Below, in pieces: positions 1 through 10,193 of a DNA stretch of 64,000 bases (position 1 is the stretch's first letter; each line of letters begins with the position of its first letter). The notes under the pieces were generated by a model. That model was not told the DNA's origin. It saw nothing but the letters and a program-made list of their open reading frames with translations, and did no database searches. Where the stretch lies: the NCBI GenBank assembly GCA_035771165.1, contig JAWNZC010000408.1, positions 1,550,001 to 1,614,000 on the forward strand, in the 5' to 3' direction. A program made the position numbers and the translations under genes. This DNA comes from Paragorgia papillata (taxonomy: Eukaryota > Cnidaria > Anthozoa > Scleralcyonacea > Coralliidae).

Positions 1-60
1 CTTAAAATAAGAATTTCATTTTTTGCAGTGTACATATAGGGCGCGGGTTAAAGCTTGTCA

Positions 61-782
61 ATTGTGGAAGCAAGATGGCTAGTAATTTCAGAACTACGCA
101 TCGTTGAAGTATGTTGTGTACGTATGGTGTTAGATGTTGAATGAGCTTTCGTTTGATGTATAGTTCAAGATTCTGCGTTTTGTAAAACTTGTTAAAATGT
201 CCAAAATGTGCGACATAATACTAGTATTTCTCGCTGCTCGAAATAATATTTTAAAAATGTAGATATAGAGTATAGTCTAAAGATGACATTTAACACCAAG
301 ACAAATATTCACGCAATAAACCAAAATGACAATGAAATCCGATTTTTAAATTATTTCCCGTTTAGCTAGAAACTTAAAATTTCTACCCCGAATAGCACTT
401 TTCAATAGCTTCTGCTTGATATGTATCTCAATGTTGTGCGTTAACACTTTGAAGCCTGACGACGACGACGAGTCTTTAGTATTTTATTCTGGCTAACGCC
501 AGACGGTTTTATTCACCACAGGGAGAGGTCAAGTATTTCAAAAGAAAACTAAAGTTGAGTGTTCTATAACACTTGTGACAAGTCAATTTCCTGTCTATTT
601 GTAATATTATTTCGAGCAGCGAGAAATATTATATTATGTCGCACATTTTAACAAGTTTTACAAAACGCAGAATCTTGAACTATGCATCAAACGAAAGCTC
701 ATTCAACATCTAATACCATACGTACACAACATACTTCAACGATGCGTAGTTTTGAAATTACTAGCCATCTTGCTTCCACAAT
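61..782. mobile_element. Foldback element with about 190-bp arms
   Basis: 61-250 and 603-782 are near-perfect inverted copies beginning ATTGTGGAAGCAAGATGG. The arms enclose a less structured 350 bp with a TGGCTAACGCCAGACGG motif that recurs at 53.98 kb. The element abuts the TA-flanked element at 784. An outer pair, GCGGGTTAAAGCTTG (near 45-58) and CAAGCTTTAACCCGC (near 1946-1960), encloses both. Confidence 0.6.
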
Positions 783-783
783 A

Positions 784-1938
784 GGGGAGTTCAAGGTTTA
801 TTTCGCCATATTGCAGGGGGTGCAAAACCATTGGGGCGAGCGCGCGGCCATGCCTATTTATCCTAGTTGTTAAAATCATGGCGAAACTTGCGAAGCAAGA
901 AGATATCGCTTCGGTTTTTGTCGAATTCGTCTTTAATCGTTGTTTGGATCACTTTCCTGTGAGCTGGTATGTTCATTCTTTTATTTTAGACCATTATCGC
1001 TGATAACCAACGCGTTGAAACGCTATAATACGAAAGTTTCCTCAACTGAGGGGTCGCTGCGCCATTGTGGCAGACACGGGACGCGGCTGTTTGTCGATTT
1101 TAGCAGAGACAAAACGCCTCGCTCACTCTCGCTGTATAGTGGGATACTGCGATAACAACAAACGCAGTCCAGAATGTTGGGTGAAGAGGTGTTATCTTAA
1201 AATTTTGGAACTTGGCGTAAGCAAACATTTGTCTAGAATATCCGTATTTTCCGCTTGTTTATCAGCCTTCAATGCCAAATATGGTGTCAAATTTCCCAAA
1301 TAAAATTGCTTCGTTCTTCAAAAGAATTACACGTTTAACTCGACAAAAATACAATCAATATGTACGATTCTATCTTTATACTTAATAGTTAGATCTAGAC
1401 TTAAACTGCATTTATAAATATTTAATACTAGAAGTAAACACGCGTAACCCGAAACGTATCCCTTTCCTGCGAGGAGATATACATAATACACTTCGTTTGA
1501 TATTAACGAGAAAGAGGATATTTCAGACTTCAGATGACGAAGATGAACCTCTGGTTACTTACGTTACTATACGCTTAAAGTTCGAGTGATTTACAAGAGA
1601 GTTGGAGCTAAAGTTTTACATTGCGTTGCTGAAATCGTCACTCAGTCGTGCCCGTCAAACAGCGCAGCCACCCCTCAGTTGAGGAAACTTTCGTATTATA
1701 GCGTTTCTACGCGTTGGTTATCAGCGATAATGGTCTAAAATCAAAGAACGAACATACTAGCTCACAGAAAAGCGATCCAAACGACGATTAAGGACGAATT
1801 CGACAAAAACCGAAGCGATATCCTTCTTGCTTCGCAAGTTTCGCCATGATTTTAACAAGGATAAATAGTCATGGCCGCGCGCTCGCCCCATTGGTTTTGC
1901 ACCCCCTGCAATATGGCGAAATAAACCTTGAACTCCCC
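784..1938. mobile_element. TIR element with TA duplication, copy 1
   Basis: Long terminal inverted repeats of about 260 bp (784-1050 and 1672-1938) start GGGGAGTTCAAGGTTTATTT. TA flanks both sides. The interior is open from 1067 to 1303, with RCIVGYCDNNKRSPE, which recalls the first Cys-containing segment of a THAP-like transposase zinc finger. That match is short and uncertain. A second, inverted copy lies at 2451-4178. Confidence 0.7.
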
Positions 1939-2450
1939 TATTAACAAGCTTTAACCCGCTCACCCAATCAGAAGTGATGTAAGATTAAGTTTTCAGCACG
2001 AGCCAATCATGATCTAGTACTCATATTCAAGTACTCAACGGGAGATCGGAACAAGAATTCTGTAGTGACCTGTAATTCTGTATATTATATATAGCCAATA
2101 CTTTAAATTAGATTATTGAGCAATACACTCTTATCTGATATATGACACTTCAATGTACGTAAACAATTTGGTATGTAGTTCCTCTCAGCATGTTGAATCA
2201 TAGTTTAGGATGTTGTTCTATCTTCGTATACGTAAATAGTAAAATATGTTGTTCCTTTTAGTGTAGGATTCTCTTGTAAGTTCTTCCTGTCTTGTATTCC
2301 CTTTACGTCAATCGTAGACATAGGGGGCTTTCCAATTACACGGTTAGACCGGTCAGTCCGGTCAAATGGAACACGATTCGTTTGAGAAGGACGGTCTGAC
2401 TGGGAAATTTGGTCCTAATCAAAAGCAAGTCCATTCTGGCCGGACTGGCG
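1939..2450. other. Intergenic, no gene seen
   Basis: A+T-rich, with no ORF or repeat I can name except a fragment around 2326-2445 with internal complementarity (ACCGGTCAGTCCGGTC; TCTGGCCGGACTGG) that looks like the remnant of another foldback. Confidence 0.4.
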
Positions 2451-2853
2451 CGGCCATGCCTATTTATCCTTGTTAAAATCATGGCGAAACATGCGAAGCA
2501 AGAAGGATATCGCTTCGGTTTTTATCGAATTCGTCTTTAATCGTTGTTTGGATCACTTTCCTGTGAGCTGGTATGTTCGTTCTTTGATTTTAGACCATTA
2601 TCGCTGATAACCAACGCGTAGAAACGCTATAATACGAAAGTTTCCTCAACTGAGGGCCGGGGCGGCCGCGCTGTTATGACGGGCACGACTGAGTGACGAT
2701 TTCAGCAACGCAATGTAAAACTTTAGCTCCAACTCTCTTGTAAATCACTCGAACTTCAAGCATATAGTAACGTAAGTAACCATAGGTTCATCTTCGTCAT
2801 CTGAAGTCTGAAATATCCCCTTTCTCGTTATCAAACGAAGTGTATTATGTATA

Positions 2854-3477
2854 TTCGAGTGTAGAATATATACATTTTAAGACCAAACCGGGACCAGTTG
2901 CGAAAAATGCAACTACACAGGCCTCTCCGGCAGAGGAGAGGCCAGTACTACAGTCTCCTTGGTCTTAAAATGTATATATTCTACACTCGAATATTCCTTC
3001 ACCCAAAAATCCTTAGAACATGCTATGTAATCGAGTGAAATGCCCAATATCACTTATAAATTAAGAATTAAGAATTTCAGCTCATAAACTACCTGTTGAA
3101 ACTGGTCGATACGGAAATGTTTCATACAGTGAAAGATTATGCAAACATTGTGATCTAAATGAGATTGGGAACGAACAACACCTTTTAATGTCATGCAGAA
3201 ACACAAAGTTCGCCGATCTTAGAGTTAATTTTATGGAAAGTCTCTGTAAAATAAATAACTCATTTTCTAAATTTAGCTATCAAGACCTTTTCATGTATGT
3301 CATTGCTAATGCAAGACAAAACAATTCACTTTGGTAGCTAAATAGTAAATACTGTTTTAATGTTTTAACAAGTTTTGAAAGTTTATAGTTGAGCACGTAG
3401 TCTAGTTTATATGTTATATGTATGTATCTTATATACCAAATCTGGTATTAATGTTATTTGAATAAAGCCACTTATAA
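2854..3477 (+). mobile_element. 5'-truncated LINE copy with 13-bp target duplication
   Basis: Flanked by TGTATTATGTATA at 2841-2853 and 3478-3490. Copy 1 of the host element (1432-1500, reverse strand) shows the uninterrupted site. The right part ends TTTGAATAAAGCCACTTATAA. The left 140 bp form a hairpin (TTCGAGTGTAGAATATATAC and its complement near 2975-2993) around a second GC-rich hairpin (GGCCTCTCC...GGAGAGGCC). The hairpin may be a 5' inversion of the LINE or a separate MITE. Confidence 0.6.
3071..3337 (+). pseudogene. LINE ORF2 C-terminal fragment
   Basis: Reads RISAHKLPVETGRY, then LCKHCDLNEIGNEQHLLMSC, a Cys-Cys-His-Cys knuckle typical of the C-terminus of CR1/L2/jockey-like reverse transcriptase ORFs, ending at TAG. 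A 7-bp duplication (AATTAAG) just upstream breaks the frame. Only the last 88 codons or so remain. Confidence 0.7.
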
Positions 3478-4178
3478 TGTATTATGTATACGCGTGTTTA
3501 CTTCTAATATATATACACGTTATTAACTGGCATATACAGGGCAAAATATAGTTAAATGCAGTTTAAGTCTAGATCTAACTATTATTTGTATAAATATAGA
3601 ATCGTACATATTGATTGTATTTTTGTCGAATTAAACGTGTAATTATTTTGAAGAACGAAGCAATTTTATTTGGGAAATTTGACACCACTGGCATTGAAGG
3701 CTGATATAAAACAAACGGAAAATACGGATATTCTAGACAAATGTTTGCTTACGCCAAGTTTGTGCCGAAATCTGGTGATTTGGCCGCTTATTAAGAATCA
3801 AAATTTTAAGATAATACCTCTTCACCCAACATTCTGGACTGCGTTTGTTGTTTCGCAGTATCCCACTATACAGCGAGGCGCGTCCCGTGTCTGCCACAAT
3901 GGCGCAACGACCACTCAGTTGAGGAAACTTTCGTATTATAGCGTTTCTACGCGTTGGTTATCAGCGATAATGGTCTAAAATCAAAGAACGAACATACCAG
4001 CTCACAGGAAAGTGATCCAAACAACGATTAAAGACGAATTCGACAAAAACCGAAGCGATATCCTTCTTGCTTCGCAAGTTTCGCCATGATTTTAACAAGG
4101 ATAAATAGGCATGGCCGCGCGCTCGCCCCAATGGTTTTGCACCCCTTGCAATATGGCGAAATAAACCTTGAACTCCCC

Positions 4179-4763
4179 TATTACTCTGGCGCTGAAAAGC
4201 GACGCATACATCACTATTTCTATGTAAGCTGTTCGTGAAAGTGGCCGCTTTCCCCCCGGTTTTTAGTGAATAGATCAAAGGCTCAAAGCTTTGTATATCG
4301 GTTATTAAATTAACCATACCTCGACTAGATCTGTCGGTCGGTTGCCGTTTTGGAAGGTTACGCTGTCTGCGCCGCTATTGCGTACTATGAGATTGCGCGC
4401 TATCGGGTTTCGCTTATGTTGCATACCTTGTCTGTCATCAATCATGTGTTGCGTGCAGCGCAGCATGTCTCCTTTGGTTTAACCTTGGTTATTTCATAAC
4501 CCCATTAAATATATCCCGCGGTGCGTAGAAATAAGACACAATGTTGCGATATATAATCGATTATAATATATAGTGATTTTTTGGTATTTTCTGGTCAATT
4601 TATCGACTCTCGACTTCAACCCTCGACTCTCGACTTCGACTCTCGACTCAGTAAATTAGTAATTTACTCTGTAATTAATCTCACGCCGGGGAATATTTTC
4701 AAAAATGCAATTAACTTGTCTCGCAACGGCTAAATCTCTTACATCACAGTTGTACGAGAATGA
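4179..4763. other. Intergenic with short CTCGACT repeats
   Basis: No gene recognised. 4604-4648 holds five or six imperfect copies of CTCGACTCT/CTCGACTTC. The rest is unremarkable A+T-rich sequence. Confidence 0.4.
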
Positions 4764-5481
4764 ACGCATTCTCGTCCCCAGAGCCTCTCCCGTGCTGGCG
4801 CGCTGAAAAGGCTCTGGGAATCGAAACCGGAACACCAAGATTCTTTGGTGTTCTTTCTAAAGCGCATGCGTTTAAGTTCGCGGTTTGGGAGTTGGACACG
4901 AGATCATCGGCAGTTGTTTGCAATATAATTTCCCTTTCGTTTTCGATTCTGGCGGTTTGGCTGTCTCGTATTGACTCGTTTGACTTTGGAACAATTCTGA
5001 TTGTGGTATATTCCGTTCGAAGAAGGTCCCTGCTGAGTGTAGCTCATCGCCGCGTTTATTCGGCGGGGGAAAAGGCATTAAAATTTACGAGTTCGCTTCA
5101 GAGCTTGGCAAATACTAGAGCCGCGTCGGAATTTCTTCGTATTTACGGCTTCTTTTAGTGAAGGTAGTTCTCTTTAATATGTTGCACCGTTCGTTTATAT
5201 TTGACGTGTATATTTCAATGAGATTCTTATTAATATGTACCATGCACGAACAGCCAGCAGTGTGCTGTGAGTCTGTGACTGCTGTCTAATATCGTCTATC
5301 GCCTATCGATTTCAAATTGCTGTCTGTCTTCTGTGTTTGATTTAATTATATAAATAATGGGAAACGGGTTGATAGCTTTGAAAAATGTTCGATTAAATTG
5401 TTCGGATTAGAACTATGATTAGAATCGTGCTTCGTTGTCAGTTTTCGTGTCTCAAATACTGTTTTCTGGGGACGAGAATGG
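4764..5481. mobile_element. Foldback bounded by GCATTCTCGTCCCCAGA
   Basis: Ends are inverted (CATTCTCGTCCCCAG near 4765; CTGGGGACGAGAATG near 5466). ATGAACG occurs just outside each end (4758-4764 and 5483-5489), suggesting a duplication of about 7 bp. The interior has a 132-codon open frame (4760-5158) that I do not recognise and regard as non-genic. The tips resemble those of the element at 26963-27335. Confidence 0.5.
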
Positions 5482-5516
5482 TATGAACGTTACTTACACT
5501 ATGTGCAATGTCATCA

Positions 5517-5585
5517 ACCTCGTACCCAGGATCGGATCTTATGGACGGGGGAGCGGAGGTAAGACCCTGGGTACGAGGTTGGTGC
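5517..5585. repeat. Hairpin of the CCTCGTACCCAGG family
   Basis: AACCTCGTACCCAGG...CCTGGGTACGAGGTTG with a 35-base loop. The same tips occur at 10194/11908 and at 49994-50062, so this is a dispersed family. 5586-5835 after it holds no recognisable gene. Confidence 0.65.
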
Positions 5586-6021
5586 AATGCTTGTTGCAAC
5601 TTGGGTCGCAATTAAGGTGACCGAAGAAGACTGAAACGGTTTACACAAAGCCTCCTTTCATTGGCTAATCGCGCAAAGTGTATCGACACAAATTGCAAAA
5701 GGGGTGTTACACTGTGTAATGCTTCAAACATGCGTTGCCACAATCGTTGCAAAAAATTGAAACTTGATTGTATTCGCGCCATGCTTGGCTGCAACAAAAA
5801 TGTTGCGCGACTTGGTGATTGCAAGGTATGTTACACAATAGGGACAAAATAAGCCTCCGCTTAAATAGGCCGCGAACAGCTCGTATAAACGGTCAATTCT
5901 TGAATAAGCCGCGGCTTATTTTGGACTAGCTTCACCCTGGGATTATTTTAGTCGCGGCTTACTGATAACATGACCGTTTATACGAGCTGTTCGCGACTTA
6001 TCTCCGCCACATTTAACAGAA

Positions 6022-6264
6022 TTGTTTAAACTAAAAGAGAAGCGTTATGACTTGCGCAATGCAGATTTTGAATTACCCATATTTAACAATGTAAGATATG
6101 GGAAACATTCACGGAGATACTTTGGACCTTATTTGTGGTCCAAGTTGGAAAAGGAAGACAGAGATAACGTAAGCTTAAAATCCTTTAGAAAAAATATGAG
6201 GGAAAAAGATTTAGAAAGTATTTTAGATAGTGGATGTAAGAACTGTGGACTGTGCTCAAAATAA
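6022..6264 (+). pseudogene. LINE ORF2 C-terminal fragment
   Basis: YDLRNADFELPIFNN, then YGKHSRRYFGPYLWSKL...SFRKNMRE, the usual C-terminal segment of CR1/L2-type reverse transcriptase ORFs (LRN, then RYxGxxLWNSL, then FKxxL). It ends with CKNCGLCSK and a stop. AATAAA follows at 6461-6466, then the ATT repeat. There is no ATG at the left; only about 80 codons remain. Confidence 0.65.
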
Positions 6265-6466
6265 AAAGAACACTTTTTTAAGATTATTTAAGTAACTTGG
6301 TAGAAATATTTATTTTATTATTATAATTTTTTCATGATGTAAATAATGTAGTTATACTGTAATATATGTTGTAGTATATAAATTCTTATCATGTAATTTT
6401 AAATTGTAATGGTTAAATAGTGTCCCCAATTAACTAGTACAGCTAAATACATTGACACTGAAATAA

Positions 6467-6606
<140 letters not shown>

Positions 6607-6699
6607 TAATTAGTCGCGGCTTATTTTGCCCCGTATAAAAGGCCCTATTGTAATCTCTCTTGTGTCCACTGATCTTTACATAAACTGGATACTAGGTCA

Positions 6700-6998
6700 T
6701 TCCCTATGACCAGCAGTCAAACATTTCGTGCCAGTCGCCGCCATCTGACGTAGTGGAACATGACGCATTGCGGCCTTAGAACTTGTTCCCAATCCCAAAG
6801 TTGACTGGCAAAATCAATCTTGACGTCAGTACGGTCAGATTAACCGGGGGGTAGATTATTAAGTACTTCTGTTCTGGGGAAGTCGAAAAAGCCGTAAAGC
6901 AAACAACAGATGGATACCGGTTTAGTTTTCACTGTCCAACAACAAATAAAGTCAAAACATGGCAAGTTTACAACACGAAATATTGTTAAAGCATTTGG
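6700..6998. repeat. Dispersed repeat, part also at 23.7-24.3 kb
   Basis: CGTGCCAGTCGCCGCCATCT, AACTTGTTCCCAATCC, AAGTTGACTGGCAAAA and AACAACAGATGG occur in the same order at 23745-24340. The segment at 7630-7880 (CTTCGAAAGTTTATGAA; GTGGTCACGTCATCATACAG) continues the same family after the foldback at 7000-7620. Confidence 0.55.
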
Positions 6999-6999
6999 C

Positions 7000-7620
7000 C
7001 ACGTGATCGAAATCCTCTTAAAATAGCAGGTGTGGTGTTTCAAAGTAAAATTTTGGAATTTTCATTTTCAAAGCTTGCATTGTCTTAGAGAAAATTGCGA
7101 TATTGTAGCTGGTCACGTGATTAAAATAAAGTTTTTATACATGTACAAAATTGTCTTCAAACGCAAAGCCGTTGCGCTTAAATCACAAGAAACATGTAAC
7201 TGGACGGTTTGATATTGTTAATTATGTCAATTATGTTTCACAGTATCTAAGTGTATTTTGTTTTTGGCCGCCATGTTGGATGACAAATTTGTGTCATCCA
7301 ACATGGCGGCCAAAAACAAAATGTGTTTTGATCATGTTAAACGTTATTTATTCTTGCTAAAAGTTGCCATGCACGATATCAAACCGTTTCCTACATGTTG
7401 CTTGGAATTTGATTGTAAAAATTTGCTTTTTAATAAATTTTTGCACATGTTTGAAAATTTTATTTTGTCACGTGATCAGCTACAATACCCCCGTTTTCTT
7501 TCAGACAATGCAAGTTTTGATACAAAAAAACCCAGAAATTTTCCTTTAAACACCACTCTATATCCGTTTTATAGAGTTATAATTCCATACCTGCTATTTT
7601 AAGAGGATTGAGACCACGTG
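7000..7620. mobile_element. Large palindrome with central perfect hairpin
   Basis: Tips CACGTGATCGAAATCCTC and its near-complement at 7603-7620. Arms of about 200 bp include AGACAATGCAAG and its complement. The centre (7257-7323) is an almost perfect palindrome around CATCCAACATGGCGGCC. It is inserted within the dispersed repeat of 6700-7880. Confidence 0.65.
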
Positions 7621-7909
7621 ATTTATTCAGTGCAAGTCGCCTATTAGCGTTTTAAACTGTAGACTGACAGCCGAAAGCTCGTTACAATAAAAGTTTTGAT
7701 CAGAGAACGTTTTGTCTAGTATTATTTAAGTAGCACTTCTTGTGTTATTACATTTGTTTAAATCTTATTTAAATAACACTTTTTGTCCGTTTTTCAATCT
7801 TCGAAAGTTTATGAACTTTGGTAGCCATCTTACTTAGGTAGTGGTCACGTCATCATACAGCTGGCACGCTAAATTCTGCCCCATGTCCCACCCAGTTATA
7901 TTGAGATCA

Positions 7910-8824
7910 CAGGGAGCCCAGACAAATAGTACGAACACGCAATATAAACAAGTTGTATACTGTATAAGTAAAATTATAGTAATAAACAAAACTAACTAAA
8001 AGAATATTAAAGTTTGCTTACCGTGTAGCTAATGTTGTTATGAAGTCGTTCTATTGTGCATTCATCCTCTCATTCTTCAAATCCGAAGTGCTGAAATTTC
8101 GACCAACCCGTTTTGGGATACAGCCAGAATTAAATAGAAGGGTGTACACTTTGATCCTGGACTCGCACGACCGCTCGACAACCGGTAGCCAAAATTCGAC
8201 GTTAATTCGACACCGTGATTCAACAACTTTTGACACCGAACGCAAACTGTTACTTCAGGTCAGCGATCGCATTTGAAATTGTGTAATCTGATTGGTCAAT
8301 TGTTACCACGGAGCCAATCAGATTACACAATTTCAAATGCGATCGCTGACCTGAAGTAACAGTTTGCGTTTGGTGTCAAAAGTTGTGGAATCACGGTGTT
8401 GGAGAAAGACAAAATTCGAATAGTTTGGGGGTTTTCTGAGACACTGTGAAAAGCGTGTTGAATATAAATAGCTAATTACCTGGGAAGGAAAATGTCTTGT
8501 CTTTGCTTGGATGAAGTTCCGGGACGAGACGGTTCCATTAACGTCGAATTTTGGCTACCGGTTGTCGAGCGGTCGTGCGAGTCCAGGATCAAAGTGTACA
8601 CCCTTCTATTTAATTCTGGCTGTATCCCAAAACGGGTTGGTCGAAATTTCAGCACTTCGGATTTGAAGAATGAGAGCATGAATGCACAATACAACGACTT
8701 CATAACAACATTAGCTACACGGTTAGCAAACTTTAATATTTTTTTAGTTAGTTTCGTTCATAATTTTACTTATATACAACTTGTTTATATTGCGTGTTCG
8801 TACTATTTGTCTGGGCTCCCTGCG
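7910..8824. mobile_element. MULE-like foldback with about 300-bp arms
   Basis: Arms 7910-8216 and 8530-8821 are near-identical inverted copies starting CAGGGAGCCCAGACAAATAG. TTGAGATCA flanks both sides (7901-7909 and 8825-8833), a duplication of 7-9 bp. Long arms plus about 9-bp duplications are usual for Mutator-like elements. Mirror-image open frames in the arms (8040-8276 plus, 8476-8703 minus) are a result of the palindrome. Confidence 0.65.
8210..8399. mobile_element. Near-perfect hairpin MITE nested in the MULE-like foldback
   Basis: CACCGTGATTC...TTTTGACACC and the complement form arms of about 85 bp with few mismatches, loop around 8296-8312. It sits in the loop of the larger foldback at 7910-8824. 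Confidence 0.7.
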
Positions 8825-8833
8825 TTGAGATCA

Positions 8834-9250
8834 GTGCTTGTGTCGCAACAAAATTGCGAGACAAGTTGTACGAAAAATTGCATAGCTAATTTTAATAAAT
8901 AAATACTAGACAACAATTGTGCAAGTTTACATGAAATAAATATGCAATATCACACACAAAAAAGATTAAATAAGTTATACGTTCACAAAATTAAATAAAG
9001 TTAAAAATATATCTCTTCATAAATGTTCTTTTAAATGGTTAACTTAAGTTTACTTAATTTTGGAAGAATATATTCATGTCACTCCGCGATATTCTCCCTC
9101 GTTTTAGAGGTACTGTACATATAAAAGATTAGAGAGAGATCGATGACTCTAAATATAGTAAGGTTTGAGTACTGCTGAAATTATTGAACGTAGATTTCTA
9201 TCGTTTCGAGCGAAGGCCCTTCTTATCAACTCTGTTTGTTATTATTGTAA
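8834..9250. other. Intergenic, nothing recognised
   Basis: A+T-rich sequence without an ORF, repeat or RNA signal that I can support. Confidence 0.4.
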
Positions 9251-9251
9251 G

Positions 9252-9375
9252 TAATAGCATAACATATAGGTTGATTAGTGATTAAATATGCACCCGAAAG
9301 CCGAGGGACTTTTACTAAACCTCCCGAGGCTTGAGGGACATTTAATCACTAATCAACCAATATGTTATGCTATCA
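9252..9375. repeat. Hairpin, divergent relative of the 18-kb family
   Basis: GTAATAGCATAACATATAGG and complement, with TTGATTAGTGATTAAAT arms and CCCGAGG-type inner segments. The pattern (…ATAACAT…TTAGCGATTAAAT…CCTCGG) resembles the elements at 18.4, 24.6 and 63.6 kb. 9376-9958 beyond it has nothing recognisable. Confidence 0.5.
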
Positions 9376-9958
9376 CTTTGTAATATTACGGTTACCGAGG
9401 AAGAAGGAGAGTAAAAGTCCCGAGGGCGAAGATCTGGCATAAAACCGACATCCAAACGTGGCCATCTATCGTGTGTGTAAAGGCAGACAATTTTTTACGG
9501 TAACTATCTTTATTTGAAATGCAATAGCCATTTATATATCTATATATCTGTAAATATATTACAAGCGCTTTTAAATAACAATACATGTATATGATCGGTT
9601 CAATGGTTACAATTGGCCTAATGCAAATTCACGCACATAAACTAATATTAGATAGTTGTCTATAAAAACAACAACAGTGTAAAGACATGCGCATGCATTG
9701 ATTTAGTAATTAGTCCCACATTTTATGTTCTGGGCAAACTGTAATAACTTCTTGAGATAACAAACCAGTAACACAATGAAAGTTTGCCTTTCGTTTAGGG
9801 CGCTGCCGCCACAAGCGGGTTCAGCGAACCTACTTCGAGATAGGCAAACACTTGTCTATACTTCTCGATTGGGGGCGCTACCAGTGTACTCTACTCGAAA
9901 TGTTTTAGGCAAGGTCCCGTTGCATTGGGCAATGATATTGCGTATTGTAAATTCACGG

Positions 9959-10065
9959 GAATCGTACCTTGTGCATAAACATTAGGTATGATTAGTTACT
10001 AATCGTACCTGATGCATAAAGATTAGGTATGATTAGTTACTAATCGTACCTCATATTTATGCATC
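9959..10065. repeat. 41-bp tandem repeat, about 2.5 copies
   Basis: Unit contains GATTAGGTATGATTAGTTAC then TAATCGTACCTGATGCATAA; each unit is itself a small palindrome (GGTATGATTAGT/ACTAATCGTACC). Confidence 0.75.
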
Positions 10066-10193
10066 GGGTTATTTCGATATTAAATGTGCGATATTACGTC
10101 AGTTATAAGCGCATAGGTTTAGTGACACCTAGATTTATACCTCCCTTTACAATGTTGACTAGGAAATGACCGGGGGAACATAAAAAGGAAAGT

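Larger units (their letters stand above)
2451..4178. mobile_element. TIR element, copy 2 (inverted, left-truncated, with LINE insert)
   Basis: It matches copy 1 in reverse orientation: 2451-2853 pairs with about 1480-1870, and 3478-4178 pairs with 784-1450. It ends in CTCCCC followed by TA at 4179-4180. The outer 60-70 bp of its left end are missing. The middle is interrupted by a LINE insertion (2854-3477). It also lacks about 34 bp present in copy 1 near 1085-1120. Confidence 0.65.

Noticed and set aside
4760..5158. 132-codon ORF as a gene
   Set aside because: Lies within an inverted-repeat element, overlaps open frames on the other strand and shows no recognisable domain.
8040..8703. Mirror-image ORFs of 78 and 75 codons
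   Set aside because: They are the two arms of one inverted repeat; each diverges as soon as the arm ends.
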